Assembly (NCBI RefSeq): GCF_002020135.1
Contig: NZ_MPZS01000003.1
Span: 434,001 to 498,000, forward strand
DNA length: 64,000 bases
Origin: Thioclava marina
GTDB lineage: Bacteria > Pseudomonadota > Alphaproteobacteria > Rhodobacterales > Rhodobacteraceae
Direction: 5' to 3'
Position 1 is the stretch's first letter; each line of letters opens with the position of its first letter. The notes under the pieces are model-generated. The model searched no databases. It saw only the letters and a program-made list of their open reading frames with translations, and was not told the DNA's origin. Position numbers and translations under genes: made by a program. Of the stretch, positions 6,965-15,993 are shown piece by piece.

Positions 6965-9658
6965 TCAGCCCTCGCGCCAACGCGCGTCGATCTTGCGGTT
7001 GATCCAGGCCAGCCCCGCCAGCGCGAGGCCGAGCCCGACGAAGGAGGCCACGCGCGTCAGGCCCGAAAGCCCGCTCATGTCGAGAAGGAAGACCTTGACG
7101 ATGGTCAGGGCAACGCCGCCCATGGCCAGTCGCCGCAACGGTTCGGAACGACGCATGACCGCGATGGCGAGAACGCTCAGTGAGACCAGAAGCATCGCCA
7201 GGGTGTAGCTGTAGAGTTCGCCGTCGGAGGGGCCGGGCGCGGACAGGTCGCGGCCGCGCCACAGCCTGCGGATCTCGAAAAATCCCCAGATCAGCGCTAT
7301 CGCGGCCGCACCCGGAACGAGGACGCGCTGTAGCAGCCGAGCGAGCCGTTCTTGCCGCCGCCCCATCGCCCAGGCGCCAAGCGCGAGCGTCAGCGCAAGC
7401 GGCAGGAAGGCCAGCGCGAGCCCGTCGAAGACCGGCGGCCCGTTGACCTCGATGCCCGTCGCGAAATTGGCCATCCAGCTTGTCGTGCCGATCTCGATGG
7501 CCGCAAGGCCCGCGGCGGTGACGCCGGAAATCGCGGCAAAGACCGTCCGGATCACGCGCGCCGCGCGTGTCGAGGAGGGAAGCCGCCAGACCTGAGCGAG
7601 AGCGACGGCCGCCCATGAGGCCGCACAAAGCCCGGGCAGCCAGAAATTATGCCCGTCAAGATCGACATAGCGGGTAATGGCAAGCGTCAGGGTCATCGCC
7701 AGAGTGGTCAGCAAGGCGGACTCGGCCACCGCAATCAGGACGGGACGGCCCTTGCGGGTGATCCGTCGCGTCGCCTCGAACCCTGCCATTGCACCAAGAT
7801 AGGAGAGCGCGAACTCTGCCCAGCTTGCATCCTCGATCGCGTAGAAGAAACCGGGATCGATCAGCAGCCGATAGCCGATCACAGCCGCTCCGAGCTGCGC
7901 GACCCAACTCAGAACGCGCAGGTCGAAGCGCCGGTCGATCAGGCTTGCAAGCACCATCAGCAGCGCCAATGCGAGGGTCAGCGCGGCTTTGGTCAGCAGC
8001 AGGAAGAAAGCCAGCGCGATCATCAGGATCGCGGCTGCCGCGAGAAGCCCCAGATCGCGTGGCCGCGAGGCGCCGGCCCGTGCGCCGCGTCGTTGCGCAA
8101 GCAGCACCATCATCGCCGCCCCCGCCATCGCCGCGAGCGCCCAGGGGTAATTTCCGATCACCGCGCGCGGGTTCCAGAGGAACTCGATCACCAGCGCGCT
8201 CGCGGGCACGATCGCCGAGGCTGCCAGCGCCCAGGGCAGGGCGCGAGCCGGGGCATCGACTTCGGGGCGCGTGGCGATCAGGTTGAGCCGCCAGGTCGCC
8301 GTCGCCGCCATCAGCGCCACCGCCCCCATCAGCCACCAGAGCGTCGCAGGCATCGGCGTTTCGGGAGCCGCATCGAGGAAGGCACGGAAGGTCCGGTAGA
8401 TTTCGCCCTGCTGACGGGGTTGCACGGCAAGCGCTGCAAGGAAGGCGATGCCGGGCAGGGCGATCGTCAGATCCAGCGTCGGGGCGCGATAGAGCCAGAA
8501 CGTGATCGCAAGGAAGATCGCGGTAAGCGCGCCCATCCCGAGGGCGAACTCGGTCGGGTTGGAGCCGGGATCGAGCGCAATGACGCTCGCCCCGAGGGTC
8601 GCGATCAAGATGCCCGCCGCGCCGAGCAGGGTCGGGAAGTCCGGGCGTTGATCCTTGCGCCAGCGGTGAAGTGGCACGCCATCGAAGGCGGGAACAAGGT
8701 GGCGTTCGGGCAAAACGAGCGCGCCAAGCCCGAGCGCGAAAGCCGCCCCGAGCAGACCGGGCGCGGAGCTCACGTCAAGATGCACGAGCGAAAGCCCCGT
8801 ACAGGCGAGCACGAGTGCGAGCGCCGAGACCCAGGCCCAATGGCGAAAGCTGTCGATCGCGAGCCCGGCAAGCCCGATGATCGCGAAATAGGCGTAGAAG
8901 GGCGTGGCGTCGGTGTCGCTCGCGCTCACGAGGAAGGGCGCGCCGGTCGCACCCAGCAGCCCGACCGCAGGCAGGACCGCGCCGTAAAGCCAACCCATCA
9001 GCACAGCGCCCGCGGCAACCAGCGCGACGCCCCCGATCGCGGCGCCGGGGCCGATCAGACCATAGAGCGCATTCGCGGCTAGAATCCCGATGAACAGCAC
9101 GACCACGCCCGCCCCGCCAAAGATCGAGGGCAGGTGCTTTGTGCTGGGTGTCGAGACATCGCCGAATTTGCGCCGCAGCCATTCGCCGCCGCCGATCAGC
9201 GCGAGCCCGAGGATCAGCGCGCCGATCACCCGCAAAGGGGGCGTCAGCAACCCGCGCTCGACGCCGTATTGCACCATGAAAAGACCGCCGAAGATCAGCG
9301 ACAGCGCCGCCACGGCCAGTGTCCAGTTCGTGCGCAGCCAGTTCCCCAGACGCGCGAAATTCTCTGTGCGCAGGACATAGGCCTTCGACGGCTCCCGGGT
9401 CTCGGGCATGATCGGAGGAGGCGAAACCCCGGAAGTCTGCCAGGGGCCTTCAGTCGCTTCGGGGCGGGGCGGAACCGGGGGCGGGGTGGCGGACTGCCGA
9501 TCGGAGGTCTCAGGTGTCGACGTCGCTTCGGGCTCTCCCAACTTCGCTTCGAGCTGTGCGATACGCTCTTTCAGGCTTCGGATGGTGAACAGTGCGTAAG
9601 GCAGGCCGATGAGGATCAGCAGCCCGTAGATCACTCCGATCAGGCCGAGAAGAAACAT
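6965..9658 (-). CDS. DUF2339 family large polytopic membrane protein
   Basis: An 897-residue protein of unknown function. A first membrane helix (about residues 2-24) leads to a short coiled region (SLKERIAQLEAKLGEPE), a Pro-rich linker (about 45-95) and then some twenty or more hydrophobic segments to the C-terminus (ALAGLAWINRKIDARWREG). This layout is that of DUF2339 'predicted membrane' proteins. The start ATG 9656-9658 has GGAGA eight bases upstream. A frame open to 9736 adds nothing protein-like. It appears to be a single-gene unit, convergent with livM. Confidence 0.8.
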   Translation of the reverse strand: MFLLGLIGVIYGLLILIGLPYALFTIRSLKERIAQLEAKLGEPEATSTPETSDRQSATPPPVPPRPEATEGPWQTSGVSPPPIMPETREPSKAYVLRTENFARLGNWLRTNWTLAVAALSLIFGGLFMVQYGVERGLLTPPLRVIGALILGLALIGGGEWLRRKFGDVSTPSTKHLPSIFGGAGVVVLFIGILAANALYGLIGPGAAIGGVALVAAGAVLMGWLYGAVLPAVGLLGATGAPFLVSASDTDATPFYAYFAIIGLAGLAIDSFRHWAWVSALALVLACTGLSLVHLDVSSAPGLLGAAFALGLGALVLPERHLVPAFDGVPLHRWRKDQRPDFPTLLGAAGILIATLGASVIALDPGSNPTEFALGMGALTAIFLAITFWLYRAPTLDLTIALPGIAFLAALAVQPRQQGEIYRTFRAFLDAAPETPMPATLWWLMGAVALMAATATWRLNLIATRPEVDAPARALPWALAASAIVPASALVIEFLWNPRAVIGNYPWALAAMAGAAMMVLLAQRRGARAGASRPRDLGLLAAAAILMIALAFFLLLTKAALTLALALLMVLASLIDRRFDLRVLSWVAQLGAAVIGYRLLIDPGFFYAIEDASWAEFALSYLGAMAGFEATRRITRKGRPVLIAVAESALLTTLAMTLTLAITRYVDLDGHNFWLPGLCAASWAAVALAQVWRLPSSTRAARVIRTVFAAISGVTAAGLAAIEIGTTSWMANFATGIEVNGPPVFDGLALAFLPLALTLALGAWAMGRRQERLARLLQRVLVPGAAAIALIWGFFEIRRLWRGRDLSAPGPSDGELYSYTLAMLLVSLSVLAIAVMRRSEPLRRLAMGGVALTIVKVFLLDMSGLSGLTRVASFVGLGLALAGLAWINRKIDARWREG

Positions 9659-9810
9659 AGTGTTCTCCGTTGGATGGGCGGCGAAGTTCACCTGAGTTGG
9701 CAAAGCTTCGCGCGGGACCGCCCCGAAATCAAGCATTGGTGAGTGGGCGCGTGCGCGGACAGAGGCGGGATCGGGAGCCGTGGCGGGGTTCCGTTTTACG
9801 CTGGCAGCTT

Positions 9811-9850
9811 TAAGTGTTCATATTAAATATATGAATTATAACGAAATACG
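9811..9850. promoter_or_regulatory. AT-rich inverted repeat upstream of the DUF2339 gene
   Basis: In this GC-rich setting, 9811-9850 is almost all A and T. It contains TTCATA (9817-9822) and TATGAA (9830-9835) around a 7-nt centre. It may be the promoter or operator for the DUF2339 gene, which starts 150 bases to the left, or the end of the hydratase transcript. Confidence 0.3.
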
Positions 9851-9853
9851 TGG

Positions 9854-10615
9854 TCAGAAGGACTTGAGCCTTTGCGTGGTTTCCGGATCGAGGAATCCGG
9901 TCACGGTCGCGTCGGTCTCAAGCTGAAGGGCTCGATGCAGGTCCGGCATCGCGACCGCATTGAGCACGCGCTTCATCGCGCGCAGCGCCAGGGGCGGCAA
10001 GGCGGACAGACGTGCGGCGACCTCGGTGGCGTGCTCTATCAGTTCCTCATCCTCGACCACCTTCCAGGCCACGCCGATCCGCGCCAGCTCTTCGGCACTG
10101 TAACGCTCTCCGAAGATCAGCATCTCACGCGCCTTGTTCAGCCCGACCAGCGCGGGCAGCAGTGCCGTGACGCCGCCGGTGACAAAGAGATTGAGCGAGA
10201 CCTCGGGGAAGAACCCCGTCGCGCTGCGCGCCCAGATCGGGAAGTCGCAATTGATCGCCCATTCGAAGCCACCGCCCACGGCCCAGCCATTGATCGCGCC
10301 GACCACGGGTTTCGCACCGAGCGTGATCGCATGGGTCGCGCGCTGGATCGCCTCCACCAGATCGCGGGCGTCTTCCTCGCTCTCGGGATGGGTGTGGGCC
10401 TTTCGGTCGTCGCCCGCGCAGAAGGCCTTGCCCGCGCCGGTGAAAATGATCGCGCGCGTCGCGCGATCGGCATTGGCATCCTCAAACGCCTTTGCGACAT
10501 CGTCGATCAGCGCGCGGTTCATCGCGTTGAGCCGCTCGGGGCGGTTGAGCGTAATGGTGCGAACGCCGTGGTCGCCGAGCGTGCTGAAAACGGTTTCATA
10601 GCTGAAATCGGTCAT
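9854..10615 (-). CDS. Enoyl-CoA hydratase/isomerase family protein
   Basis: Crotonase-fold enzyme, 253 residues, likely cytoplasmic and acting on an acyl-CoA. The oxyanion segments are visible: GAGKAFCAGDDRKAH (about residues 59-73) and INGWAVGGGFEWAINCD (about 108-124). The usual second catalytic Glu region reads FPEVSLNLFVTGG, keeping one Glu. The start overlaps the ligase stop by four bases (10612-10615). Co-transcription with a TetR regulator and a PaaK-like ligase points to degradation of an acid that enters as a CoA thioester. Substrate is unknown. Confidence 0.85.
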   Translation of the reverse strand: MTDFSYETVFSTLGDHGVRTITLNRPERLNAMNRALIDDVAKAFEDANADRATRAIIFTGAGKAFCAGDDRKAHTHPESEEDARDLVEAIQRATHAITLGAKPVVGAINGWAVGGGFEWAINCDFPIWARSATGFFPEVSLNLFVTGGVTALLPALVGLNKAREMLIFGERYSAEELARIGVAWKVVEDEELIEHATEVAARLSALPPLALRAMKRVLNAVAMPDLHRALQLETDATVTGFLDPETTQRLKSF

Positions 10616-11916
10616 CGGTAGCTCCGGATCACGCGTTTCGTCTTGCCCTCGGTGCGCGGGAAACTGTGCGCGGGGCAGAGGGTGACGGTGGCGCTTGCGC
10701 CAAGGCGCGTCTTGATCGCCTGCTCGACCTTGTAGCGCAGCGCCTCTGAGACGGGCACGCCTTCGGCAAGCTCGGCCTGAACGGGCAGGGTGTCATGGGG
10801 CGGGGGCGCATCGAGTGTGATGCGATAGTCGCCCGAGAGCTCCGCGATCTCGTTGAGAACGGCCGCTACCATCGAGGGGAACATGTTGAGCCCGCGCACC
10901 ACCACCATGTCGTCCGAGCGTCCGACCACCGAGAACCGAAAGCCTGTGCCGCCGCAAGCGCAGGGCTCGGTCGCGTCGATCTCGATGATGTCGCCGGTGC
11001 GAAAGCGCACAAGTGGCTGGCAATCGCGTGCCAGGTGGGTCAGCACCAATTCACCTCGCGCGCCGGGTTCCAGCGGTAAGGGCGTGCCGCTCTCAGGCTC
11101 GATCAGCTCGGGGTGGAGAACATCGGCAGCCATGAAATGCAGCCGCGTGTCCTGCGCGCATTCGGCGGCGAAATTCGAGAACACGTCCGAGACACCGTAA
11201 TTGGCGTTGCGCGGCTCCATCCCCCAGGTCTCGCGCAGCCGGGTGCGGAAGGCGGGGTCGTCGAGCCCGGGTTCGCCTCCGAAAAGCCCGAGCTTCAGCC
11301 CAAGATCGCGCGGCTTCAGCCCGGGGAAACGCTCGGCGAGGACCCGTTCGAGCACCGCCGGATAGGAGGGTGTGCAGGAGATCGCGGTGATGCCGACCTC
11401 GCGGATCGTGCGGATCAGCAGATCGGTCGCGCCCACGCCGAAGGGCACGACCAGCGCGCCGGTCGCCTCCAGCGTCATGTGATCGGTCAGCCCGCCCATC
11501 CACATCTGGTAATTGAGGCAATGCACCACCGTATGATCGGGCCCAAGCCCCGCCGAGGCATGGCAGCGCCCGCCGACCTCCTGCGTCACCTGCGCGTCGC
11601 GGGCCGAGAGCGCGAGGTTCATCGCCTGACCGGTCGTACCCGAGGTGCGATGCAGCCGGTTCGCGAGGCTGCGCGGAGCTGCGAGATAATCCCCGAAAGG
11701 CGGATGGGCGGCCTGTGAGAGGCGCAGCTGGGTTTTGTCCGAAAGCGGGAGCTCGGGCAGATCGCGCAGGTCGCGCGGCGGCTCGTGCCCGTCCCAGAGG
11801 GTTTGATAGAAGGGCGAATGGGCCGCGACATGGGCGCGCTGCGTCTCCCAGGTCTGCGCGATATGTGGCGCGAGATCGGCCATCGACAGGCGCTCGGCCC
11901 CCTTGATCGCGCTCAT
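10612..11916 (-). CDS. PaaK-like phenylacetate-CoA ligase family protein (AMP-forming)
   Basis: Activates a carboxylic acid to its CoA thioester via an acyl-adenylate. At 434 residues it matches PaaK length. The P-loop-like motif RTSGTTGQAMNLALS is near residue 94, the FRTGDIIEI core motif is near 300, and the C-terminal domain ends with the lysine-containing FPRTEGKTKRVIR. A CACGG stretch before the hinge recalls PaaK proteins. It overlaps the hydratase downstream and the TetR gene upstream, by four bases each, so the three form a coupled operon. Phenylacetate is not certain because no paaA-E genes are present. Confidence 0.85.
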   Translation of the reverse strand: MSAIKGAERLSMADLAPHIAQTWETQRAHVAAHSPFYQTLWDGHEPPRDLRDLPELPLSDKTQLRLSQAAHPPFGDYLAAPRSLANRLHRTSGTTGQAMNLALSARDAQVTQEVGGRCHASAGLGPDHTVVHCLNYQMWMGGLTDHMTLEATGALVVPFGVGATDLLIRTIREVGITAISCTPSYPAVLERVLAERFPGLKPRDLGLKLGLFGGEPGLDDPAFRTRLRETWGMEPRNANYGVSDVFSNFAAECAQDTRLHFMAADVLHPELIEPESGTPLPLEPGARGELVLTHLARDCQPLVRFRTGDIIEIDATEPCACGGTGFRFSVVGRSDDMVVVRGLNMFPSMVAAVLNEIAELSGDYRITLDAPPPHDTLPVQAELAEGVPVSEALRYKVEQAIKTRLGASATVTLCPAHSFPRTEGKTKRVIRSYR

Positions 11917-12587
11917 GGCATCATCCCCCGTTCCCAGATCAGCGACAAGGTTTCGAGCGTGGCCTCGCGGTCGCTAGAGAGAGCGATCAGCGTGGGGTCG
12001 CGCGACAAAAGAAGGCTCGAGAGATACTGATCGACCATCCCCCCGAGCGCATAGGCGCGCCGCATCAGCTCGTCATGTGGGATCGTCTCGGTCCGCCCAT
12101 CTTGCCGCATCCGGCGCTCGACGGCGGCCACGACGGTTTCGATCCACTCCCGGTTCAGGCGCTGGAAGGCCGCGCTTGCCTCGGGAAAGGCGTCGATGTG
12201 ATGCACGAGGCAGCGCATGAGACCGCGGTTCTGCTCGAACAGATCGAAATAGGCGCGCGTGGCGGCGCGCGGGGCGGCCTCGGGCAGAGCCGCGCTCGCC
12301 GCGCGCATCGCCGTTTGCACAAAGAGGGCGAAATCGCTCAGCAGCGTGTCGAGCAACACCGCGCGGTCGGGGAAGTAGAGATAGAAGGTGCCGTTCGACA
12401 CACCAGCCTTTTCGCAGATCGCCGAGATGGTCAGATCCTGCGGTCCGCTGCCATCGAGCACCGCACAGGCCGCGATCTGGATCTGAGCGCGGGTCCGTTC
12501 GCCCTTGGGGCGGCCCGCGCTGATCGTCGCGAGATGGGTGGGGTAGGAGAGGATCGGGAGATCCTTCGGGGCGGGGCGAGGATACAT
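11913..12587 (-). CDS. TetR family regulator of the ligase/hydratase operon
   Basis: Repressor-type regulator, 224 residues. The N-terminal HTH is clear: RTRAQIQIAACAVLDG then LTISAICEKAGVSNGTFYLYFPDRAVLLDTLL (about residues 31-82). The rest is a helical ligand-binding domain. It is the first gene of the three-gene minus-strand operon. A perfect 7-3-7 palindrome at 12612-12628, 25 bases upstream of the start, is the natural candidate operator and implies autoregulation. The inducer is probably an acyl-CoA or the free acid; this is inference from context. Confidence 0.88.
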   Translation of the reverse strand: MYPRPAPKDLPILSYPTHLATISAGRPKGERTRAQIQIAACAVLDGSGPQDLTISAICEKAGVSNGTFYLYFPDRAVLLDTLLSDFALFVQTAMRAASAALPEAAPRAATRAYFDLFEQNRGLMRCLVHHIDAFPEASAAFQRLNREWIETVVAAVERRMRQDGRTETIPHDELMRRAYALGGMVDQYLSSLLLSRDPTLIALSSDREATLETLSLIWERGMMP

Positions 12588-12611
12588 CTCTGGTGATTCC
12601 TGAAACTGACG

Positions 12612-12628
12612 TCATTTTCATAAAATGA
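12612..12628. promoter_or_regulatory. Candidate TetR operator (7-3-7 palindrome)
   Basis: TCATTTT, a 3-nt centre and AAAATGA form a perfect inverted repeat in the 81-base gap upstream of the tetR start. Location and symmetry fit an autoregulatory operator overlapping the promoter. Confidence 0.5.
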
Positions 12629-12668
12629 GAGATGCCCAAGCGTCAAGCGTGGACGAAGAGGGCGGCGT

Positions 12669-13229
12669 TCAGACCGGCAGTCCGGTCAGCCGCGCCACGA
12701 GTTCGGTTGCGTTGCGCGCGCCGAGCTTGGCTTGCAGCCGCGCGCGATGGGCCTCGGCGGTGCGCGGCGAAAGGTTCAGAAGCCGGGCGATCTCCTTGTT
12801 CGTCCGCCCCTCGGCGAGAAACGCCGCGACCTGCCGCTCGCGCACCGTCAGATCCACCACGGGGCGCGATTCCGAGATATCGGCGAAGCTCCAGATCGCG
12901 CGGGTGAACGGATCGTCGGGGGTGAGCGACTGGCCCCGGACCCGGCACCAGAACAACCCGCCGTCGCGGCGCTGCATGATCCGCTCATCGGCATAGCGCC
13001 CGGTGTCGAGCATCTTCTGCCGACCGATCTCGCCGATACGCTGGAACTCCTCGGCCGAAGGGTAGAGCGCGGCCAGCGAACGCCCCGCCAGCTCCTCGGC
13101 CCCATAGCCGAAGGTCTCGCAAAACCGCGCGTTGCATCGCTCGATCACCCGGTCGCAGGTGAGTGCGAGGCCCACCGGCGCGTGCTCGAAGGCCAGCGCG
13201 GCTGCCTCTGCCTCCTCTTGCTTGCCCAT
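12669..13229 (-). CDS. PAS domain/LuxR-type HTH regulator
   Basis: A 186-residue transcription factor. An N-terminal PAS domain (about residues 8-120; RVIERCNARFCETFGYGAEELAGRSLAALYP, then FWCRVRG) is fused to a LuxR HTH (about 125-182; LTVRERQVAAFLAEGRTNKEIARLLNLSPRTAEAHRARLQAKLG). There is no receiver domain, so it probably senses a ligand or redox cue directly. It is divergent from the thiolase operon across 92 bases, so it likely controls that operon. GGGAGG lies upstream of its ATG. Confidence 0.85.
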   Translation of the reverse strand: MGKQEEAEAAALAFEHAPVGLALTCDRVIERCNARFCETFGYGAEELAGRSLAALYPSAEEFQRIGEIGRQKMLDTGRYADERIMQRRDGGLFWCRVRGQSLTPDDPFTRAIWSFADISESRPVVDLTVRERQVAAFLAEGRTNKEIARLLNLSPRTAEAHRARLQAKLGARNATELVARLTGLPV

Positions 13230-13251
13230 CCCTGCAATGCCTCCCCGATTG

Positions 13252-13263
13252 CGTAATTCTACG
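13252..13263. promoter_or_regulatory. Small palindrome in divergent promoter region
   Basis: CGTA-ATTC-TACG lies in the 92-base gap between the PAS-LuxR gene and the thiolase operon. Short symmetric sites of this kind suit a LuxR/NarL-type HTH dimer, but the arms are only four bases. Confidence 0.25.
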
Positions 13264-13321
13264 AATAGAGCGGGTACGCTGCAGTTGCTAGTCTGCGGCG
13301 AAATCGCGGGAGGAGGATGAG

Positions 13322-14488
13322 ATGGACGCGAAAATCGTGGGCTGGGGGCATACGCAATTCGGACGGCTCGAGGGGCAGACGCTCGAGGATCTGATCCTCG
13401 CGGCGGGCGGGCAGGCGCTCGATCATGCGGGGATCGACCCTGGCGAGATCGACGGCATCTGGCTGGGCCATTTCAACTCGGGGCTGGTGCCCGATGGTTT
13501 TCCCAGTTCCCTCGCGCTGGGGCTTGACGAGCGGCTGCGCTTCACTCCGGCCACGCGGGTCGAGAATGCCTGCGCGTCGGGCTCTGCCGCGATCTATGCC
13601 GCGCGCGACGCAATCCGCTCGGGCCGGGTGAAGGCCGCGCTGGTGATCGGAGCGGAGAAGATGACCGCGAAGGACACCGCGGGCGTGACCGAGGCTCTGG
13701 CCGGGGCGTCCTACCAGGCTGAAGAGGCAGGCGTTTCCTTCCCACAGATCTTCGCGCGCTTTGCCCAGGCCTATTTCCAGGCGCATGGGGATCGCTCTGC
13801 CGCGCTTGCCCGGATTGCGGCGAAGAACCACCACAACGCGCTGGCCAATCCGCTTGCGCAGATGCGCAAGGAGGTGGGGTTCGAGTTCTGCAATACCGTG
13901 AGCGAGCGCAACCCGATGATCGCCGCGCCGCTGCGGATGACCGATTGCTCGCTGATCTCGGACGGGGCGGCGGCGCTGGTCATGGTGGCCGAGGATCGCG
14001 CGGGCGATTTCGCCAATCGGATCGGGTTCCGCGCCGCCCAGCAGGTCAATGACTACCTGCCGATGTCGCGCCGGGATCTTCTGGCTTTCGAAGGACCGGT
14101 AGAGGCCTTCGCGCGCGCCTATGCGGAGGCGGGAATCGGCGTGAAGGATCTCTCCTTCGCGGAGATCCATGACTGTTTTACCATCGCGGAACTGCTTGTT
14201 TATGAGGCCATGGGGCTGGTGCCGCGCGGGGCGGGCGCCCGCGCGATCGATGAGGGATTGGTGACGCGCGAAGGGGCGCTGCCGGTGAACCTCTCGGGCG
14301 GGCTCAAGGCCAAGGGGCATCCGGTTGGCGCGACGGGCGTGTCGATGCACGTTCTGGGGGCGATGCAGCTCACAGGGCAGGCGGGCGAGATGCAACTGCC
14401 TGGCGCGGAGCTTGGCTGCGTGTTCAACATGGGCGGGTCGGGCGTCGCGAATTACTGCTCGATCCTCGAGGCGGAGCGCGCGGAATGA
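13322..14488 (+). CDS. Thiolase family protein (acetyl-CoA acetyltransferase / SCP2-type thiolase)
   Basis: Claisen-type thiolysis or condensation of acyl-CoAs, 388 residues. The nucleophile is Cys84 in VENACASGSAA. HDCFT (about residue 285) and the GGLKAKGHPVGATG motif carry the other active-site residues. The C-terminal block reads LGCVFNMGGSGVANYC. This pattern is that of SCP2/lipid-transfer thiolases rather than PhaA-type enzymes. A strong ribosome site (GGAGGA) precedes ATG 13322. The stop overlaps the acyl-CoA ligase by four bases. Probably part of a beta-oxidation-like route for an unidentified acid. Confidence 0.87.
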   Translation: MDAKIVGWGHTQFGRLEGQTLEDLILAAGGQALDHAGIDPGEIDGIWLGHFNSGLVPDGFPSSLALGLDERLRFTPATRVENACASGSAAIYAARDAIRSGRVKAALVIGAEKMTAKDTAGVTEALAGASYQAEEAGVSFPQIFARFAQAYFQAHGDRSAALARIAAKNHHNALANPLAQMRKEVGFEFCNTVSERNPMIAAPLRMTDCSLISDGAAALVMVAEDRAGDFANRIGFRAAQQVNDYLPMSRRDLLAFEGPVEAFARAYAEAGIGVKDLSFAEIHDCFTIAELLVYEAMGLVPRGAGARAIDEGLVTREGALPVNLSGGLKAKGHPVGATGVSMHVLGAMQLTGQAGEMQLPGAELGCVFNMGGSGVANYCSILEAERAE

Positions 14489-15993
14489 ACCCGGCGGAGT
14501 GGCTCGTCCGCACCGCAATTCGTCGCCCCCGCGCGCCTGCGCTGATGCGTGGCGAGGAGGTTCTGGCCGATTACGCGCAGTTTGCCGACAGGGCCGCGCG
14601 GATCGGGACGGGGCTTGGCGCGCGCGGGATTGCGCCCGGAGACCGGGTCGCGATCTTCATGAAGAACCGCACCGAATATCTCGAGGCGCTTTACGGCGCG
14701 TGGTTCGCGGGCGCGGTGGTGGTGCCGATCAACGGCAAGCTGCATCCGCGCGAGGCCGAGTGGATCATCGAGGCTTCGGGGGCGAAGCTGACCTTCGTCA
14801 CCGCCGATCCCGGGGTCGAGCTGCACAGCGAGACGCTCGATATCGAAAGCCACGCCTATCGCGCACTGATGGAGCATGCGCCGATGGCCGCGCCCGTGCC
14901 GATCGAGGCCGATCAGACCGTCTGGCTGTTCTACACTTCCGGCACGACGGGGCGGCCCAAGGGGGTGAAAATTACCTCGGCCAATCTCCAGGCGATGTGC
15001 CTTGGCTATTTCACCGATGTGGACAGCGTCGAGGAGCAGGATGCGATCCTCTACGCAGCGCCGATGTCGCACGGGGCAGGGCTTTACAATTTCGTTCATG
15101 TGATGCGCGCGGCGCGTCATGTGGTGCCACTCTCGGGCGGGTTCGAGGCCGAGGAAATCCTGGATCTCGCACCGCGTCTCGGGAATGTCTCGATGTTCGC
15201 CGCGCCGACGATGATCCGCCGACTCGTCGATCGCGCCAAGGCGAGCGGGTCGACCGGAGAGGGGATCAAGACGATCGTCTATGGCGGCGGACCGATGTAT
15301 TTGGCCGATATCGTCGAGGCGGTCGAGGTGATGGGGCCGCGTTTCGTGCAGATCTACGGCCAAGGCGAGAGCCCGATGACGATCACAGCGCTCTCGCGCG
15401 AGATCGTTGCCGATCGCAGCCATCCGCGCTGGCGCGAACGGCTCGCTTCGGTGGGGCTGGCCCATAGCCCGGTCAGCGTGCGGATCGCGGATGGCGACGG
15501 CAACCCGCTGCCACACGGGCAAACCGGCGAGATCCTCGTGCGTGGCGCTGCGGTGATGGCGGGCTATTGGGAGAACCCCGAAGCGACCGCGCGTGCGATC
15601 CGCGACGGCTGGCTGTGGACCGGCGACATGGGGGCGATGGATGCGGACGGGTTCGTCACGCTTCAGGACCGCTCGAAGGATGTGATCATCTCGGGCGGCA
15701 CGAATATCTACCCGCGCGAAGTCGAAGAGGCGCTGTTGCTGCATCCCAGCGTGCACGAGGCGGCGGTGATCGGCACGCCCGACGTGGAATGGGGCGAGAG
15801 CGTTCTGGCCTTCGTCACCCCGGCCCCGGGGAGCGCGATCGACCCTGCTACGCTCGATCGCCACTGCTGCGAGAGCATCGCGCGTTTCAAGCGCCCCAAG
15901 GCTTACCGCGTCGTCGCGGCGCTGCCCAAGAACAATTACGGCAAGGTTCTCAAGACAGAGCTGCGCCGGATCATCGAGGAGGAGAGAGAATGA
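14485..15993 (+). CDS. AMP-forming acyl-CoA synthetase
   Basis: ANL-superfamily ligase, 502 residues, cytoplasmic. P-loop [16 protein letters not shown] is near residue 150; the adenine-binding IYGQGESPMT near 290; the hinge motif GWLWTGDMGAMDADGFVTLQDRSKDVIISGG near 373-403; the C-terminal catalytic lysine is in KNNYGKVLKTELR. The family covers fatty, aromatic and short-chain acids, and context does not decide. It overlaps the thiolase before it and the SDR after it by four bases each. Confidence 0.88.
   Translation: MNPAEWLVRTAIRRPRAPALMRGEEVLADYAQFADRAARIGTGLGARGIAPGDRVAIFMKNRTEYLEALYGAWFAGAVVVPINGKLHPREAEWIIEASGAKLTFVTADPGVELHSETLDIESHAYRALMEHAPMAAPVPIEADQTVWLFYTSGTTGRPKGVKITSANLQAMCLGYFTDVDSVEEQDAILYAAPMSHGAGLYNFVHVMRAARHVVPLSGGFEAEEILDLAPRLGNVSMFAAPTMIRRLVDRAKASGSTGEGIKTIVYGGGPMYLADIVEAVEVMGPRFVQIYGQGESPMTITALSREIVADRSHPRWRERLASVGLAHSPVSVRIADGDGNPLPHGQTGEILVRGAAVMAGYWENPEATARAIRDGWLWTGDMGAMDADGFVTLQDRSKDVIISGGTNIYPREVEEALLLHPSVHEAAVIGTPDVEWGESVLAFVTPAPGSAIDPATLDRHCCESIARFKRPKAYRVVAALPKNNYGKVLKTELRRIIEEERE

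Noticed and set aside
5106-7628. An 840-codon open frame on the minus strand across livH, livM and part of the DUF2339 gene
   Set aside because: It runs antisense to livH and livM, which have full family motifs, and its translation is Arg/His/Gln-rich without domains. It is a shadow of GC-rich codons.
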